The notes under the pieces are model-generated. The model was not told the DNA's origin, did no database searches, and saw nothing but the letters and a program-made list of their open reading frames with translations. Of a stretch of DNA of 64,000 bases, positions 37,184 to 45,608 are shown piece by piece. The first letter of the stretch is position 1. Each line of letters opens with the position of its first letter. Made by a program: the position numbers and the translations under genes. Source of the stretch: Bermanella sp. WJH001 (GTDB lineage Bacteria; Pseudomonadota; Gammaproteobacteria; Pseudomonadales; Oceanobacteraceae); NCBI RefSeq assembly GCF_030070105.1, contig NZ_JASJOO010000002.1:62001-126000 (forward strand), written 5' to 3'.

Positions 37184-37214
37184 TTGACCTATGTCTTGCA
37201 CATTGGTGTACCTT
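37184..37214 (+). promoter_or_regulatory. MerR/CueR-type promoter of the copper ATPase gene
   Basis: TTGACC and TACCTT are separated by 19 bases, the stretched spacer typical of MerR-family promoters. Within the spacer CCTATGT-CTTGC-ACATTGG forms a dyad with one mismatch. E. coli PcopA shares the TTGACCT start and CTTGC core. No cueR-like gene is in the window. Confidence 0.45.
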
Positions 37215-37269
37215 TTAATTAAAAGCGTGCTTAGTTGCACTCTGAACTAATTGAGTAAGGAATTAAAAA

Positions 37270-39804
37270 ATGAAGGTGTTTAATGTAAATGAGGTGGAAA
37301 GTAACTCGACCCTTTCAGAAATAAAGCTTTTAATTGATGGTGCAAATTGCGGAAGTTGTGTGAAAACAATTGAATCAGCCTTACAAGAAGTTAGTGGGGT
37401 GACTCAGGCAGAAATGAACTTTGCTCAGCGCACGGTGACCGTTGTTGGCACAGCACCGCTATTGGATTTAATCACGGCAGTAGAGCAGGCTGGTTACAGT
37501 GCCAAGGTGAGTACGGAAAAATTTGAGAGTGATACTTTAGATGAAAAAACTGAAGTGAAAGACAGTTTTGACGGTTCTGAAATAGAGCTTCTCATAGACG
37601 GCGCAAGTTGTGGCAGTTGTGTCAATAAAATCGAATCGGCTTTAAAACAAGTGGATGGGGTTAGTCGTGCAGAAATGAACTTTGCTCAGCGTACCGTGAC
37701 GGTTGCAGGTACAGCAAAGCCGTTAGATTTGATCAAAGCGGTAGAACAAGCTGGCTACAATGCCAAAGTGAGTACAGCTGAAAGTGAGGGTGAGGCTTTA
37801 AACGAAAAAGAAATTGCTGACGAAGTTTATTACAAGCGCCTTATCCGTGAGATGAGCATCGCGTTGGCAGTCGGTATCCCTCTTATGGTCTACGGTCTTG
37901 TCGTGGGCGAAATGACGGTTAGTACGATATCAGAACAATTGGCTTGGCTGGTTGTCGGGCTGATAACGTTAGGTGTGATGGTATTTTCCGGTAAGCACTT
38001 TTATATCGGCGCGTGGCAGTCATTTATAAATCATTCCGCCAACATGGATACCTTAATCGCGTTGGGTACCGGTACCGCATGGCTTTATTCCATGGTGGTT
38101 GTTCTTGCCCCAGAAGCAGTCCCAGAAATGGCTCGTCATGTTTATTTTGAAGCGACGGCCATGATTATTGGTTTAATTAATCTAGGCTTGGCGCTGGAGT
38201 TGAAAGCCCGTGGTCGTACTTCTGAAGCCATTAAACGTCTTATCGGTTTGCAACCTAAAACTGCGCGAGTCGTTCGTGATGGTATCGAAGTGGATATCGA
38301 TATTGATCAGGTATTGTTGAACGATGTAGTGCGTGTTCGTCCGGGTGAAAAGATTTCTGTGGATGGCAAAGTGATTGAAGGTCATACCGCGATTGATGAG
38401 TCGATGCTGACGGGCGAACCTATGCCGGTAGAAAAAACTGTCGGGGCAGAAGTCGTCGCAGGTACCATTAATAAAACAGGCTCTATTTTATTTAAAGCGA
38501 CTCGGGTCGGTAAAGATACCGCACTAGCGCAGATCATTAATATGGTGAAGCGCGCGCAAAACTCAAAGCCTCCGATTGGTCGTATGGCAGATGTAATCTC
38601 TGCGTATTTTGTGCCTGTCGTCATGATTATTGCCGTGGTCAGCGCTTTAATTTGGTTAAACTTTGGGCCTGAGCCTGTTATTGCCTATGCCATTATATCG
38701 GCGACTACCGTACTTATTATTGCTTGTCCTTGTGCGCTTGGGCTTGCGACGCCGATGTCGGTAATGGTCGGTGTCGGTAAAGCGGCTGAAGCTGGAGTTT
38801 TGATTCGTAATGGCGAAGCCTTGCAAACCGCATCAAAAATCACCGCCATGATTCTAGATAAAACCGGCACTATCACTTTAGGGGCCCCTAAGGTGACTGA
38901 TGTGGTATTGGCTGGAGAATTTGACGAAGACACTGTGTTGAAATTAGCAGCCACATTAGAAAGTGGTTCAGAGCATCCGTTAGCGATGGCAATTGTAGAG
39001 TCCGCGCAAGAGTCTGGACTAAGCATGGGTAAAGCCAGTAACTTTAAAGCGATCGCAGGTCATGGTGTACAGGCCGAGGTGGACGGTAAAACTTTACTCT
39101 TTGGTAATGAAAAACTAATGCATGAGAAAGGAATAGAGTTAGGAGATTTTGTTGAAAAAGCTCAAGCCTTAGCTGCTGAAGCCAAAACCCCAATGTTTTT
39201 TGCTATCGATAATAAATTTGCCGCTATCATCGCTGTTGCTGATCCAATCAAAGAAGACTCTATCGCGGCCATTAAGCGTCTAGAAAAAAATGGCATTCGA
39301 GTCGTTATGCTTACCGGTGATAATCGAGATACTGCCAAATCTGTCGCCAAGAAAGTAGGAATCACTGAGTTTTTTGCCGAAGTGCTACCAGAACAAAAAT
39401 CTGAAAAAGTACAAGAATTGCAAATGCAGGGTGAGATTGTGGGCATGACAGGGGATGGTATTAATGACGCGCCTGCACTCGCCATTGCCAATGTAGGCTT
39501 TGCGATCGGTACAGGTACCGATGTCGCTATTGAAAGTGCTGATATCACGTTAATACGGGGATCATTGCATGGTTTGGCAGACGCGATAGCGGTGAGTAAG
39601 GCAACGCTTAGTAACATTAAGCAAAATTTATTCGGTGCTTTTATTTACAACGTGGCGGGTGTGCCTTTTGCTGCTGGGATCTTATATCCCTTCTTTGGTT
39701 TATTACTTAGCCCGGTTATCGCAGGCGCTGCGATGGCATTTTCATCAGTAACAGTAGTCAGTAATGCTAACCGTTTACGCTTGTTTAAAGCAGAAGAGCA
39801 CTAA
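37270..39804 (+). CDS. copA: Copper-exporting P1B-type ATPase with two HMA domains
   Basis: 844 residues. Two tandem HMA domains (CGSC at residues 27-30 and 114-117) precede eight predicted membrane helices. The actuator has TGEPMPVEK, the membrane metal site is CPC at 486-488 in [12 protein letters not shown], and the phosphorylation site is Asp530 in [15 protein letters not shown] marks the ATP-binding end. The enzyme pumps Cu(I) from cytoplasm to periplasm. The HMA motifs read GANCGSC and GASCGSC rather than the usual GMTCxxC. AAGGA precedes the ATG, and a MerR-type promoter lies about 56 bases upstream. It is followed 50 bases later by a cupredoxin gene. Confidence 0.95.
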   Translation: MKVFNVNEVESNSTLSEIKLLIDGANCGSCVKTIESALQEVSGVTQAEMNFAQRTVTVVGTAPLLDLITAVEQAGYSAKVSTEKFESDTLDEKTEVKDSFDGSEIELLIDGASCGSCVNKIESALKQVDGVSRAEMNFAQRTVTVAGTAKPLDLIKAVEQAGYNAKVSTAESEGEALNEKEIADEVYYKRLIREMSIALAVGIPLMVYGLVVGEMTVSTISEQLAWLVVGLITLGVMVFSGKHFYIGAWQSFINHSANMDTLIALGTGTAWLYSMVVVLAPEAVPEMARHVYFEATAMIIGLINLGLALELKARGRTSEAIKRLIGLQPKTARVVRDGIEVDIDIDQVLLNDVVRVRPGEKISVDGKVIEGHTAIDESMLTGEPMPVEKTVGAEVVAGTINKTGSILFKATRVGKDTALAQIINMVKRAQNSKPPIGRMADVISAYFVPVVMIIAVVSALIWLNFGPEPVIAYAIISATTVLIIACPCALGLATPMSVMVGVGKAAEAGVLIRNGEALQTASKITAMILDKTGTITLGAPKVTDVVLAGEFDEDTVLKLAATLESGSEHPLAMAIVESAQESGLSMGKASNFKAIAGHGVQAEVDGKTLLFGNEKLMHEKGIELGDFVEKAQALAAEAKTPMFFAIDNKFAAIIAVADPIKEDSIAAIKRLEKNGIRVVMLTGDNRDTAKSVAKKVGITEFFAEVLPEQKSEKVQELQMQGEIVGMTGDGINDAPALAIANVGFAIGTGTDVAIESADITLIRGSLHGLADAIAVSKATLSNIKQNLFGAFIYNVAGVPFAAGILYPFFGLLLSPVIAGAAMAFSSVTVVSNANRLRLFKAEEH
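37321..37815 (+). repeat. Tandem duplication encoding the two HMA domains of copA
   Basis: Residues 18-95 and 105-182 are copies offset by 87 residues (261 bases). Across residues 20-82 and 107-169 I count 50 identities in 63 positions, far more than between HMA domains of most two-domain ATPases. Confidence 0.8.
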
Positions 39805-39854
39805 TCAAAATAGATAAGCATTAACTGAAATTAGAGAAGGTAGGAGATTTAACT

Positions 39855-40208
39855 ATGATGATTATTAACCTCATTGGTTTGTTATTGATTGGCTTAATTG
39901 TGTGGTGGTTCTGGCTCTATAAACCCGAAGAAACCAAAGTAGGAGAGCAGGGGATTATCATTACCGTTGAAAACGGTACCTACTTCCCTTCAATGATTTC
40001 GGTCGCTGCAGGCAGCCCAGTAGAAATAAAATTTTTGCGCAAAGACCAGTCGCCTTGCTCAGAGACCTTATTGATTCCTGATCTACAAATTAGTGATTCA
40101 CTGCCGCAAAATAAATTAAAAACTATTTCGCTTCCTGCAATGAAAGCAGGGACTTATGACTTTCATTGCCAGATGCAAATGTACAGAGGTCAGATAACGG
40201 TTAAATAG
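39855..40208 (+). CDS. Membrane-anchored cupredoxin-domain protein
   Basis: 117 residues. An uncleaved N-terminal helix (residues 4-22) anchors a cupredoxin fold of about 85 residues. Candidate type-1 copper ligands can be seen: Cys in DQSPCSETLL, then His, Cys and Met in YDFHCQMQMYRG. The order Cys-His-Cys-Met differs from plastocyanin, so the site type is uncertain. It is probably periplasmic and linked to the adjacent ATPase, for instance as a metal acceptor. It lies between copA and the DUF2933 gene on one likely transcript. Confidence 0.8.
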   Translation: MMIINLIGLLLIGLIVWWFWLYKPEETKVGEQGIIITVENGTYFPSMISVAAGSPVEIKFLRKDQSPCSETLLIPDLQISDSLPQNKLKTISLPAMKAGTYDFHCQMQMYRGQITVK

Positions 40209-40254
40209 AATATTTGTTAAGCGATGCAAACAGCGAAAAAATAGGTGGAATAAT

Positions 40255-40545
40255 ATGAGTAATAAAAAGACATCGTTTTGGTTAAGCTCAAGAGGCATAG
40301 CAGCTTTGGGACTCATTGGAGTAGCCAGCTATTTCTTGCTAATGGAGCATAGCGATCATGTCTGGCAGTACCTTCCATATTTGATACTTCTGGCTTGTCC
40401 CTTTATGCACATGTTTATGCATAAAGGTCATGATCATCACAAGAGTAACGAAGATAGCGATGAATATCAGCACGGACTAAAAGATGTCCGCGATACGGTG
40501 CAGCAAGTAGAGGATAAGCATACAAAAAATGATCACCATCAATAA
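40255..40545 (+). CDS. DUF2933 small membrane protein
   Basis: 96 residues with two hydrophobic segments (about 10-25 and 38-53), then a His-rich CPFMHMFMHKGHDHHK motif and a charged tail ending in HH. The LACPFMHMFMH stretch is the DUF2933 hallmark. The family is found almost only in metal-resistance gene clusters, and the His/Met cluster suggests metal binding; its function is unknown. It starts 46 bases after the cupredoxin gene. Confidence 0.82.
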   Translation: MSNKKTSFWLSSRGIAALGLIGVASYFLLMEHSDHVWQYLPYLILLACPFMHMFMHKGHDHHKSNEDSDEYQHGLKDVRDTVQQVEDKHTKNDHHQ

Positions 40546-40580
40546 TGGAGCATTCAAGCTCAAGGTAAAGGAGAAATAGT

Positions 40581-41219
40581 ATGCATGGAGACTCTGATTA
40601 TGGCATGTGGCCTTTAGTAGTAATTAACTCTGTAATTTTCATTTTTTTTGCGTTTAGTTTTACAAAGCCAAAAACAACATTGGACTGGCGCAGTCTTGGA
40701 GCCTTTTCAGCATTTATTGTAGCGCTGTTTACCGAGATGTATGGCTTTCCGTTAACCATCTATCTTCTGTCAGGTTGGTTAGCCGAAAATTATCCTAGGA
40801 TAGATTTTTTAGCCCATGATAACGGACATTTACTTCATGCCTTACTTGGTTTTGAAGGTAACGCACATTTTGACCCACTGCATATCGCCAGTAATGTATT
40901 TATAATTTCAGGCTTATTTTTGTTGTCATCTGCTTGGAGTGTCTTGCATAAAGCTCAGCAAACTCACTCTTTGGCGAGTTCTGGCTGGTATGCCCGCTGT
41001 CGTCATCCGCAATACATTGCTTTCATCATAATTATGTTTGGTTTTTTATTGCAGTGGCCAACCATTCCTACATTAGTCATGTTTCCAATCTTACTCGTAG
41101 TCTATGTTCGCTTAGCCAAACGGGAGGAAAGTATCGCGCTAGAGGAATTTGGTGATACTTATCGTCAGTATATGGAAATTACACCCGCTTGGATTCCTAG
41201 ATTAAATTTTAAAACCTAA
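40581..41219 (+). CDS. ICMT/PEMT-like membrane methyltransferase-family protein
   Basis: 212 residues with five to six membrane helices. The C-terminal signature WYARCRHPQYIAFIIIMFGF, then RLAKREE and EEFGDTYRQY, is that of the isoprenylcysteine carboxyl methyltransferase / phospholipid methyltransferase fold. In metal islands this family is frequent, its substrate is unknown, and methylation of protein or lipid is only inferred. It begins 35 bases after the DUF2933 gene, in the copA-cupredoxin-DUF2933 run. Confidence 0.82.
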   Translation: MHGDSDYGMWPLVVINSVIFIFFAFSFTKPKTTLDWRSLGAFSAFIVALFTEMYGFPLTIYLLSGWLAENYPRIDFLAHDNGHLLHALLGFEGNAHFDPLHIASNVFIISGLFLLSSAWSVLHKAQQTHSLASSGWYARCRHPQYIAFIIIMFGFLLQWPTIPTLVMFPILLVVYVRLAKREESIALEEFGDTYRQYMEITPAWIPRLNFKT

Positions 41220-41290
41220 ATCATTGAAAATAATCTTTGGAAGTAATGGATGTTAATAAAATATTTCGTTGCTATTTTTGAGGAAACGTA

Positions 41291-42640
41291 ATGCTTAATA
41301 AACAAAATCGAAATACAAACTATGATAAAGGTAGCTTAACCCTAGCGGGTACTGTCATGTTAGGGACTGGCGTTATGATCGGCGCTGGTATTTTTGCATT
41401 GACAGGCCAAATGGCTGAAATGGTCGGTTCCTTATTTCCTTATGCATTCATTGCCTCAGCCATAATTGTGGCATTTAGCTCCTACTCTTACATTAAAATA
41501 TCCAATGCCTATCCTTCTGCAGGAGGCGTTGGTATGTATTTACATAAAGCTTATGGAAATAGGTTGCCCACTGCTTTTAATGCATTACTTATGTATTTTT
41601 CGATGGTGATCGCTCAAAGTTTTTTAGCGCGTACCTTTGGATCCTATACGATGCAATTATTTGGCGGTGATGACTCTGGTAATATCATATCTATATTAGG
41701 CGTATCACTAATAGTAGTAGCGTTTATTATTAATTTACTTGGCAATCGTCTTATTCAGGGAATCGCTGGCTTTATCGGGCTAGCTAAAATATTAGGTATT
41801 CTTATTATTGGTTTTGTTGGAGTTTATCTTGCTAATGATTTGGCTGTCGATCTTGATGCTACCGCTGAAGTTGGAACGTTAAGTAATTTTTTGGGTGCAA
41901 CGGCTTTGGGGATTTTGGCCTTTAAAGGATTCACTACGATAACCAATAGTGGTTCGGAAGTGGCTAATCCTCATAAGAATATTGGCCGTGCTATTATTAT
42001 TTCGATTGCACTCTGTGTTCTTATTTATGTCTTAGTTGGTTTTGCTGTAGCTGGAAATCTTCCTTTAAGTGAAATCATAGAGACAAAAAACTATTCCCTA
42101 GCGGCAGCATCTCGACCTGTTCTTGGAGAGTTTGGAATATGGTTTACTGTTGCTATTGCTATGACTGCAACTGCAGGAGGAGTTCTAGCAAGTTCATTTG
42201 CAGTGTCCCGTATGCTGGCGATGTTAACCGAGATGAAATTAATTCCTCATAGTCACTTCGGTATGCCAGGAAATATACAAAAGCATACCTTGGTATATAC
42301 CGCTGCTTTAGGAATTATACTTACTGCATTCTTTGATCTATCCCGTATAGCCGCTCTTGGCATCGTGTTTTATCTAATTATGGATATCTCAATTCATTGG
42401 GGGCTGCTTCGTTATCTATTGAAAGATGTCAATGCGAAGAAATGGGTACCTATTACCGCCATAATTTTAGATCTATTAGTCTTAATAGGATTCGTTTGGG
42501 TTAAGTTAAATTCTGATCCATACGTATTAATAGTCGCTCTTTTAACGATGATTGTCATCGCGGTGGGTGAAACAATATTCTTACGATCCGTTGTAAGAAA
42601 GAGTAATAAACATGAGCACATGCATTCAGATAAATCATGA
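41291..42640 (+). CDS. APC-superfamily amino-acid/cation permease
   Basis: 449 residues with about twelve membrane helices. The first helix carries GTGVMIGAGIFALTGQMAE, the GxGIF substrate-binding motif of the APC superfamily, and a second signature lies in GFTTITNSGSEVANPHKNIG near residue 217. The substrate is unknown. An APC permease is an unusual cargo for a copper cluster, although similar transporters occur in such islands. It ends in a His-rich tail (KHEHMHSDKS) that may bind metal. It starts 71 bases after the ICMT-like gene. Confidence 0.88.
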   Translation: MLNKQNRNTNYDKGSLTLAGTVMLGTGVMIGAGIFALTGQMAEMVGSLFPYAFIASAIIVAFSSYSYIKISNAYPSAGGVGMYLHKAYGNRLPTAFNALLMYFSMVIAQSFLARTFGSYTMQLFGGDDSGNIISILGVSLIVVAFIINLLGNRLIQGIAGFIGLAKILGILIIGFVGVYLANDLAVDLDATAEVGTLSNFLGATALGILAFKGFTTITNSGSEVANPHKNIGRAIIISIALCVLIYVLVGFAVAGNLPLSEIIETKNYSLAAASRPVLGEFGIWFTVAIAMTATAGGVLASSFAVSRMLAMLTEMKLIPHSHFGMPGNIQKHTLVYTAALGIILTAFFDLSRIAALGIVFYLIMDISIHWGLLRYLLKDVNAKKWVPITAIILDLLVLIGFVWVKLNSDPYVLIVALLTMIVIAVGETIFLRSVVRKSNKHEHMHSDKS

Positions 42641-42718
42641 TTTTATATGGTTGGCCTTAATGCGGACGTGAAAGTATCGATAATAAAAGAACACTTAGCA
42701 TAGAGGAAGGAGTTGGTT

Positions 42719-43176
42719 ATGGAAGTCGAGATTTTAAGAGAAGTGATTCGCTGGACTAGAGGGGTTCATTCAGAACTGAGTGAGTGCTTATCTATGTGCC
42801 AAAAAGATAATGAAGATGAGCGAGCGAAATTAGTTTTATCCTATCTATCTAATCATGAAAATGAGATAGATAAAGTTGTAGATATTTTTGAAAAAAAGGA
42901 AATGAGCATGCGCTAAATATTTGGTGTATTGAATATATAAATAAATTCAAACTTGATCATGGTGAATTCTGTGATAGACCATTTTCTGACCTTAAGACCC
43001 CAAAAATTGTCACAGTAGTTGTAAAAAAACATCAGTATTTATTGTCTTTATTTCGTTTTTTAGCTGTGTAGGCTGCTATTCCTTTTACAAAAGAGCTTTT
43101 GGATGCATTAAGTTTTTTTGAGGAGCATGAGACTATAAAGATGGTGCAGACTACTAACCGTTTTGAAGATATGTAA
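42719..43176 (+). pseudogene. Frameshifted metal-island gene of unknown function
   Basis: An intact start (ATG 42719, with AGGAAGGAG just upstream) codes MEVEILREVIRWTRGVHSEL and further to EKKEMSMR, stop at 42914-42916. Reading then continues in another frame: ALNIWCIEYINKFKLDHGE, KIVTVVVKKHQYLLSLFRFLAV, a TAG, then AAIPFTKELLDALSFFEEHE to TAA at 43174. The reassembled protein of about 150 residues is a helical family I associate with copper and metal islands, of unknown function. One frameshift and one nonsense codon indicate a pseudogene. Confidence 0.7.
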
Positions 43177-43207
43177 TGGTTTTATTTAAATACACTGAGG
43201 AAATATT

Positions 43208-43465
43208 ATGAAACTTAATGCAATAAAATTTGGCTTAGCGAGTGCTGTCAGTGCCTCGATTATTTGGCTGGTTTGCAGTCTGCTGGTAGTAATAATGCCT
43301 GGGATGATGATGTCTATGTCTGGGGATATGGTTCACATGAAGCTAAATGATATGGGATGGAACTTATCATTATTCGGCGTTATATTCGGAATGCTGGGCT
43401 GGGCTATCATCGCGGGGACGATGGGATGGATCTTGGCGTCTATTTATAATCGCCTAGATCCATAA
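43208..43465 (+). CDS. DUF5676-like small membrane protein
   Basis: 85 residues with two membrane helices, about 12-32 and 52-78. The pair is separated by a Met-rich loop, PGMMMSMSGDMVHMK. The MKLNAIKFGLA start and the GW-containing second helix fit DUF5676, a family common in metal-resistance clusters. Met-rich periplasmic loops are compatible with copper binding, but no function is established. GAGGAAAT precedes the ATG. Its 3' end converges with the DUF411 gene, 15 bases away. Confidence 0.72.
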   Translation: MKLNAIKFGLASAVSASIIWLVCSLLVVIMPGMMMSMSGDMVHMKLNDMGWNLSLFGVIFGMLGWAIIAGTMGWILASIYNRLDP

Positions 43466-43480
43466 GTTTAATCACTGCGT

Positions 43481-44005
43481 CTACTGTTGGCTTGGGTCAT
43501 CTACCAGCGCAAACAGTTCACTGGTGCCGTCTTTTTTAAGTAGGTGTATTTGATAAGGCATGAATTTTTCTTTAAATTCCATGCCTGGGCTTCCTACTGG
43601 CATGCCCGGTACACTTAACCCAATGGCATCGGCGGGTGGGTTATTTAAAAACTGCTGAATATAACGTGCAGGGATATGCCCTTCAAAGACATAGCCATTT
43701 TCGGTGACACCGGTATGACAAGATCGATATTGCTTACCAATGTTAAGCCGATCTTTCAGGGCCGATAAATCATCAGGATGCTCAATATTTACCTTGATGC
43801 CGGTTTCTTCAACGTGATCAATCCATTTTTGGCAGCAGCCACACGTAGCGCTTTTATAAACAGTCAGTGACGTACTGTTTTTCGTTATTTGTCGAGTTTC
43901 TTCTGTTTTAGTTACAGCTGCTTGAATTACAGTCTTGCTTTCGCCACAGCCTACGATTAGAAAGGGCAGGGCCAGTAAGACGACGTTTAAAAATTTTGAT
44001 TTCAT
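43481..44005 (-). CDS. DUF411 metal-binding lipoprotein
   Basis: 174 residues. The lipobox places the lipidated cysteine at residue 20 (LIVGC). The DUF411 domain follows, with SATCGCCQKWIDH at residues 53-64 (CxCC), then YRSCHTGVTENGYVFEGHIPA and a PGMPVGSPGME tail. DUF411 proteins are small periplasmic proteins regularly encoded with copper oxidases and CopB. They are suspected to bind copper through the cysteines, but their function is unproven. It is the last gene of the minus-strand copA-copB-cytochrome run. Confidence 0.88.
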   Translation of the reverse strand: MKSKFLNVVLLALPFLIVGCGESKTVIQAAVTKTEETRQITKNSTSLTVYKSATCGCCQKWIDHVEETGIKVNIEHPDDLSALKDRLNIGKQYRSCHTGVTENGYVFEGHIPARYIQQFLNNPPADAIGLSVPGMPVGSPGMEFKEKFMPYQIHLLKKDGTSELFALVDDPSQQ

Positions 44006-44070
44006 TTTTTCTCTTTTTACCTTTCTATTTTTAATATCTATAAATAATTAATTATTTCAAAGTCGTTGTT

Positions 44071-44634
44071 TTAATGATGCCCCGCAGAGCTTTTTTCACG
44101 CGCTGTTAAAATTTGATACTGATCAGGCGTTAATTCCGGTAAGCGCTTAAGAAACGCCACCATATTCCAAATCCGCTCATCATCGTGGCCAGGTGCCCAA
44201 GACGGCATGCCTGATGCTTTAATGCCGTGTTTGATAATCCAAAAGCGGCGCTTATCTGCATCTTCTTCATTGTCACTATGAGGATGTTCAGCGTGACTCA
44301 AGGCTAAGTTAGGCGGGGCAGGATATAAGCCTAAGCTAAAGTCACTGGATATTTTTCCCGGTTTTAGATGGCAGCTTGAACACATCTCATTGTAATCAGC
44401 CCCACCTGCCAATAATCGATCAGAGGTTTCAATGTCTTCTGGTACAGCAATGTCACTGGCGGCGCGGGCAATCGATTGCTCTCTTAAAGTTTCTAATACC
44501 CAAGTAGTCGCTTGGAAGTGTGGCGCATCGGCGCCCATAGGGTACAAACCAGAATAGATAAACGCGACTGCGCCAAATAACATAAGGCTGGCAAAAGCAA
44601 TTACTCGTTTGAAGCAGGTGGTTACACTAATCAT
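44071..44634 (-). CDS. Membrane-anchored c-type cytochrome of the copper cluster
   Basis: 187 residues from the ATG at 44634, which has AGGAA about twelve bases upstream; an in-frame start at 44664 would overlap copB. A membrane anchor lies near residues 12-30 and the heme site is CSSCH at 85-89. A distal Met is likely in GIKASGMPSWAPGHDDE. One heme, mono-domain, periplasmic. It probably accepts electrons from the multicopper oxidase pathway or sits with CopB in the outer compartments, but the partner is not shown by sequence. Confidence 0.85.
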   Translation of the reverse strand: MISVTTCFKRVIAFASLMLFGAVAFIYSGLYPMGADAPHFQATTWVLETLREQSIARAASDIAVPEDIETSDRLLAGGADYNEMCSSCHLKPGKISSDFSLGLYPAPPNLALSHAEHPHSDNEEDADKRRFWIIKHGIKASGMPSWAPGHDDERIWNMVAFLKRLPELTPDQYQILTAREKSSAGHH

Positions 44635-44654
44635 AGAAATGTTTTTTCCTTTAT

Positions 44655-45608
44655 TTAAAACCAAAACCGTAAGCCGACAACATATTCCGTATCATCAACA
44701 GAGCCGCCAGCGCTTCGCATAATATCGGCGGTATCGCCAAAACCACGAGCCCATTCCACACCGATATAAGGGGCAAATTGACGACTTACTTCATACCTCA
44801 ATCGCATACCCACTTCACCACTGGCTAGACCCGAGCCTATGCCATTGTCCAAGTCTTCTTTGCCATAAGCGGTAAATTCAGCACGAGATTGCAAAACCAG
44901 GCGCTGGGTAAAGAGTAATTCATACTCAGCTTCTACCGCCAAAGCGGTGCGGGCGTCTTCTCCTAAATAGAGGCTAGCGTCTACTTCAAACCAATAAGGT
45001 GCTAAACCTTGCACGCTGGCGGCGAGCCATTGCCTATCGGTGGCTTCTGAATTTTGATCTAAGCGCACACCCAGCTGAGCATCGAAGTAACCATTAAAAG
45101 CTTGGCTATATAAAACATCGGTTTGCATTTCTTCAAGGCTACCATCGGCAATATCGCCTTCGGCTTTAATCACTAAGCGATTGAAGGTTGTGCCATACCA
45201 AGCTTGTAGATCAAATACTGTGCTTTCAGTATCAGGATTGTATTCGAACCTATCTCCTAATACCGCCCAGAAAGCATGCTCATCGGCTAACTTTAATTGG
45301 CGCGGACCTGATTGCGCATAAGGGCCTTTAGTTAGAGTATAGCCATTGGAATAAGCGTGAGGGTCGCGGGCGTCTTTAGGGGCATCACCGCCTTGAGGCT
45401 GCATGTCACTATTCATTGATCCATGTTTCATCCCTCTCATGTTTGAATGATCCATTGCTTTGGTTGTATTGTTCATCGCGGCCATGTCATGACCTGAGTG
45501 CATGTCGCTTTCTTGTGCTAATGCTACAGAGCTGCTTGCCAGACTCGCAAGCGTCAGCGCATGAGTCAGCAGTCTTTGTTTGGTTAAAATACGCTGATTT
45601 TTTTTCAT
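44655..45608 (-). CDS. copB: Copper-resistance outer-membrane protein CopB/PcoB
   Basis: 317 residues. A signal peptide (about 1-31) precedes a Met/His-rich region (MHSGHDMAAMNNTTKAMDHSNM and a following MKHGSM) that would bind Cu(I). A beta-barrel of about 230 residues follows, with alternating strands and terminal aromatic GLRFWF. PcoB family proteins span the outer membrane and are proposed to bind or release copper with CopA/PcoA. Its start overlaps the CopA stop by four bases, so they are translated together. Confidence 0.9.
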   Translation of the reverse strand: MKKNQRILTKQRLLTHALTLASLASSSVALAQESDMHSGHDMAAMNNTTKAMDHSNMRGMKHGSMNSDMQPQGGDAPKDARDPHAYSNGYTLTKGPYAQSGPRQLKLADEHAFWAVLGDRFEYNPDTESTVFDLQAWYGTTFNRLVIKAEGDIADGSLEEMQTDVLYSQAFNGYFDAQLGVRLDQNSEATDRQWLAASVQGLAPYWFEVDASLYLGEDARTALAVEAEYELLFTQRLVLQSRAEFTAYGKEDLDNGIGSGLASGEVGMRLRYEVSRQFAPYIGVEWARGFGDTADIMRSAGGSVDDTEYVVGLRFWF

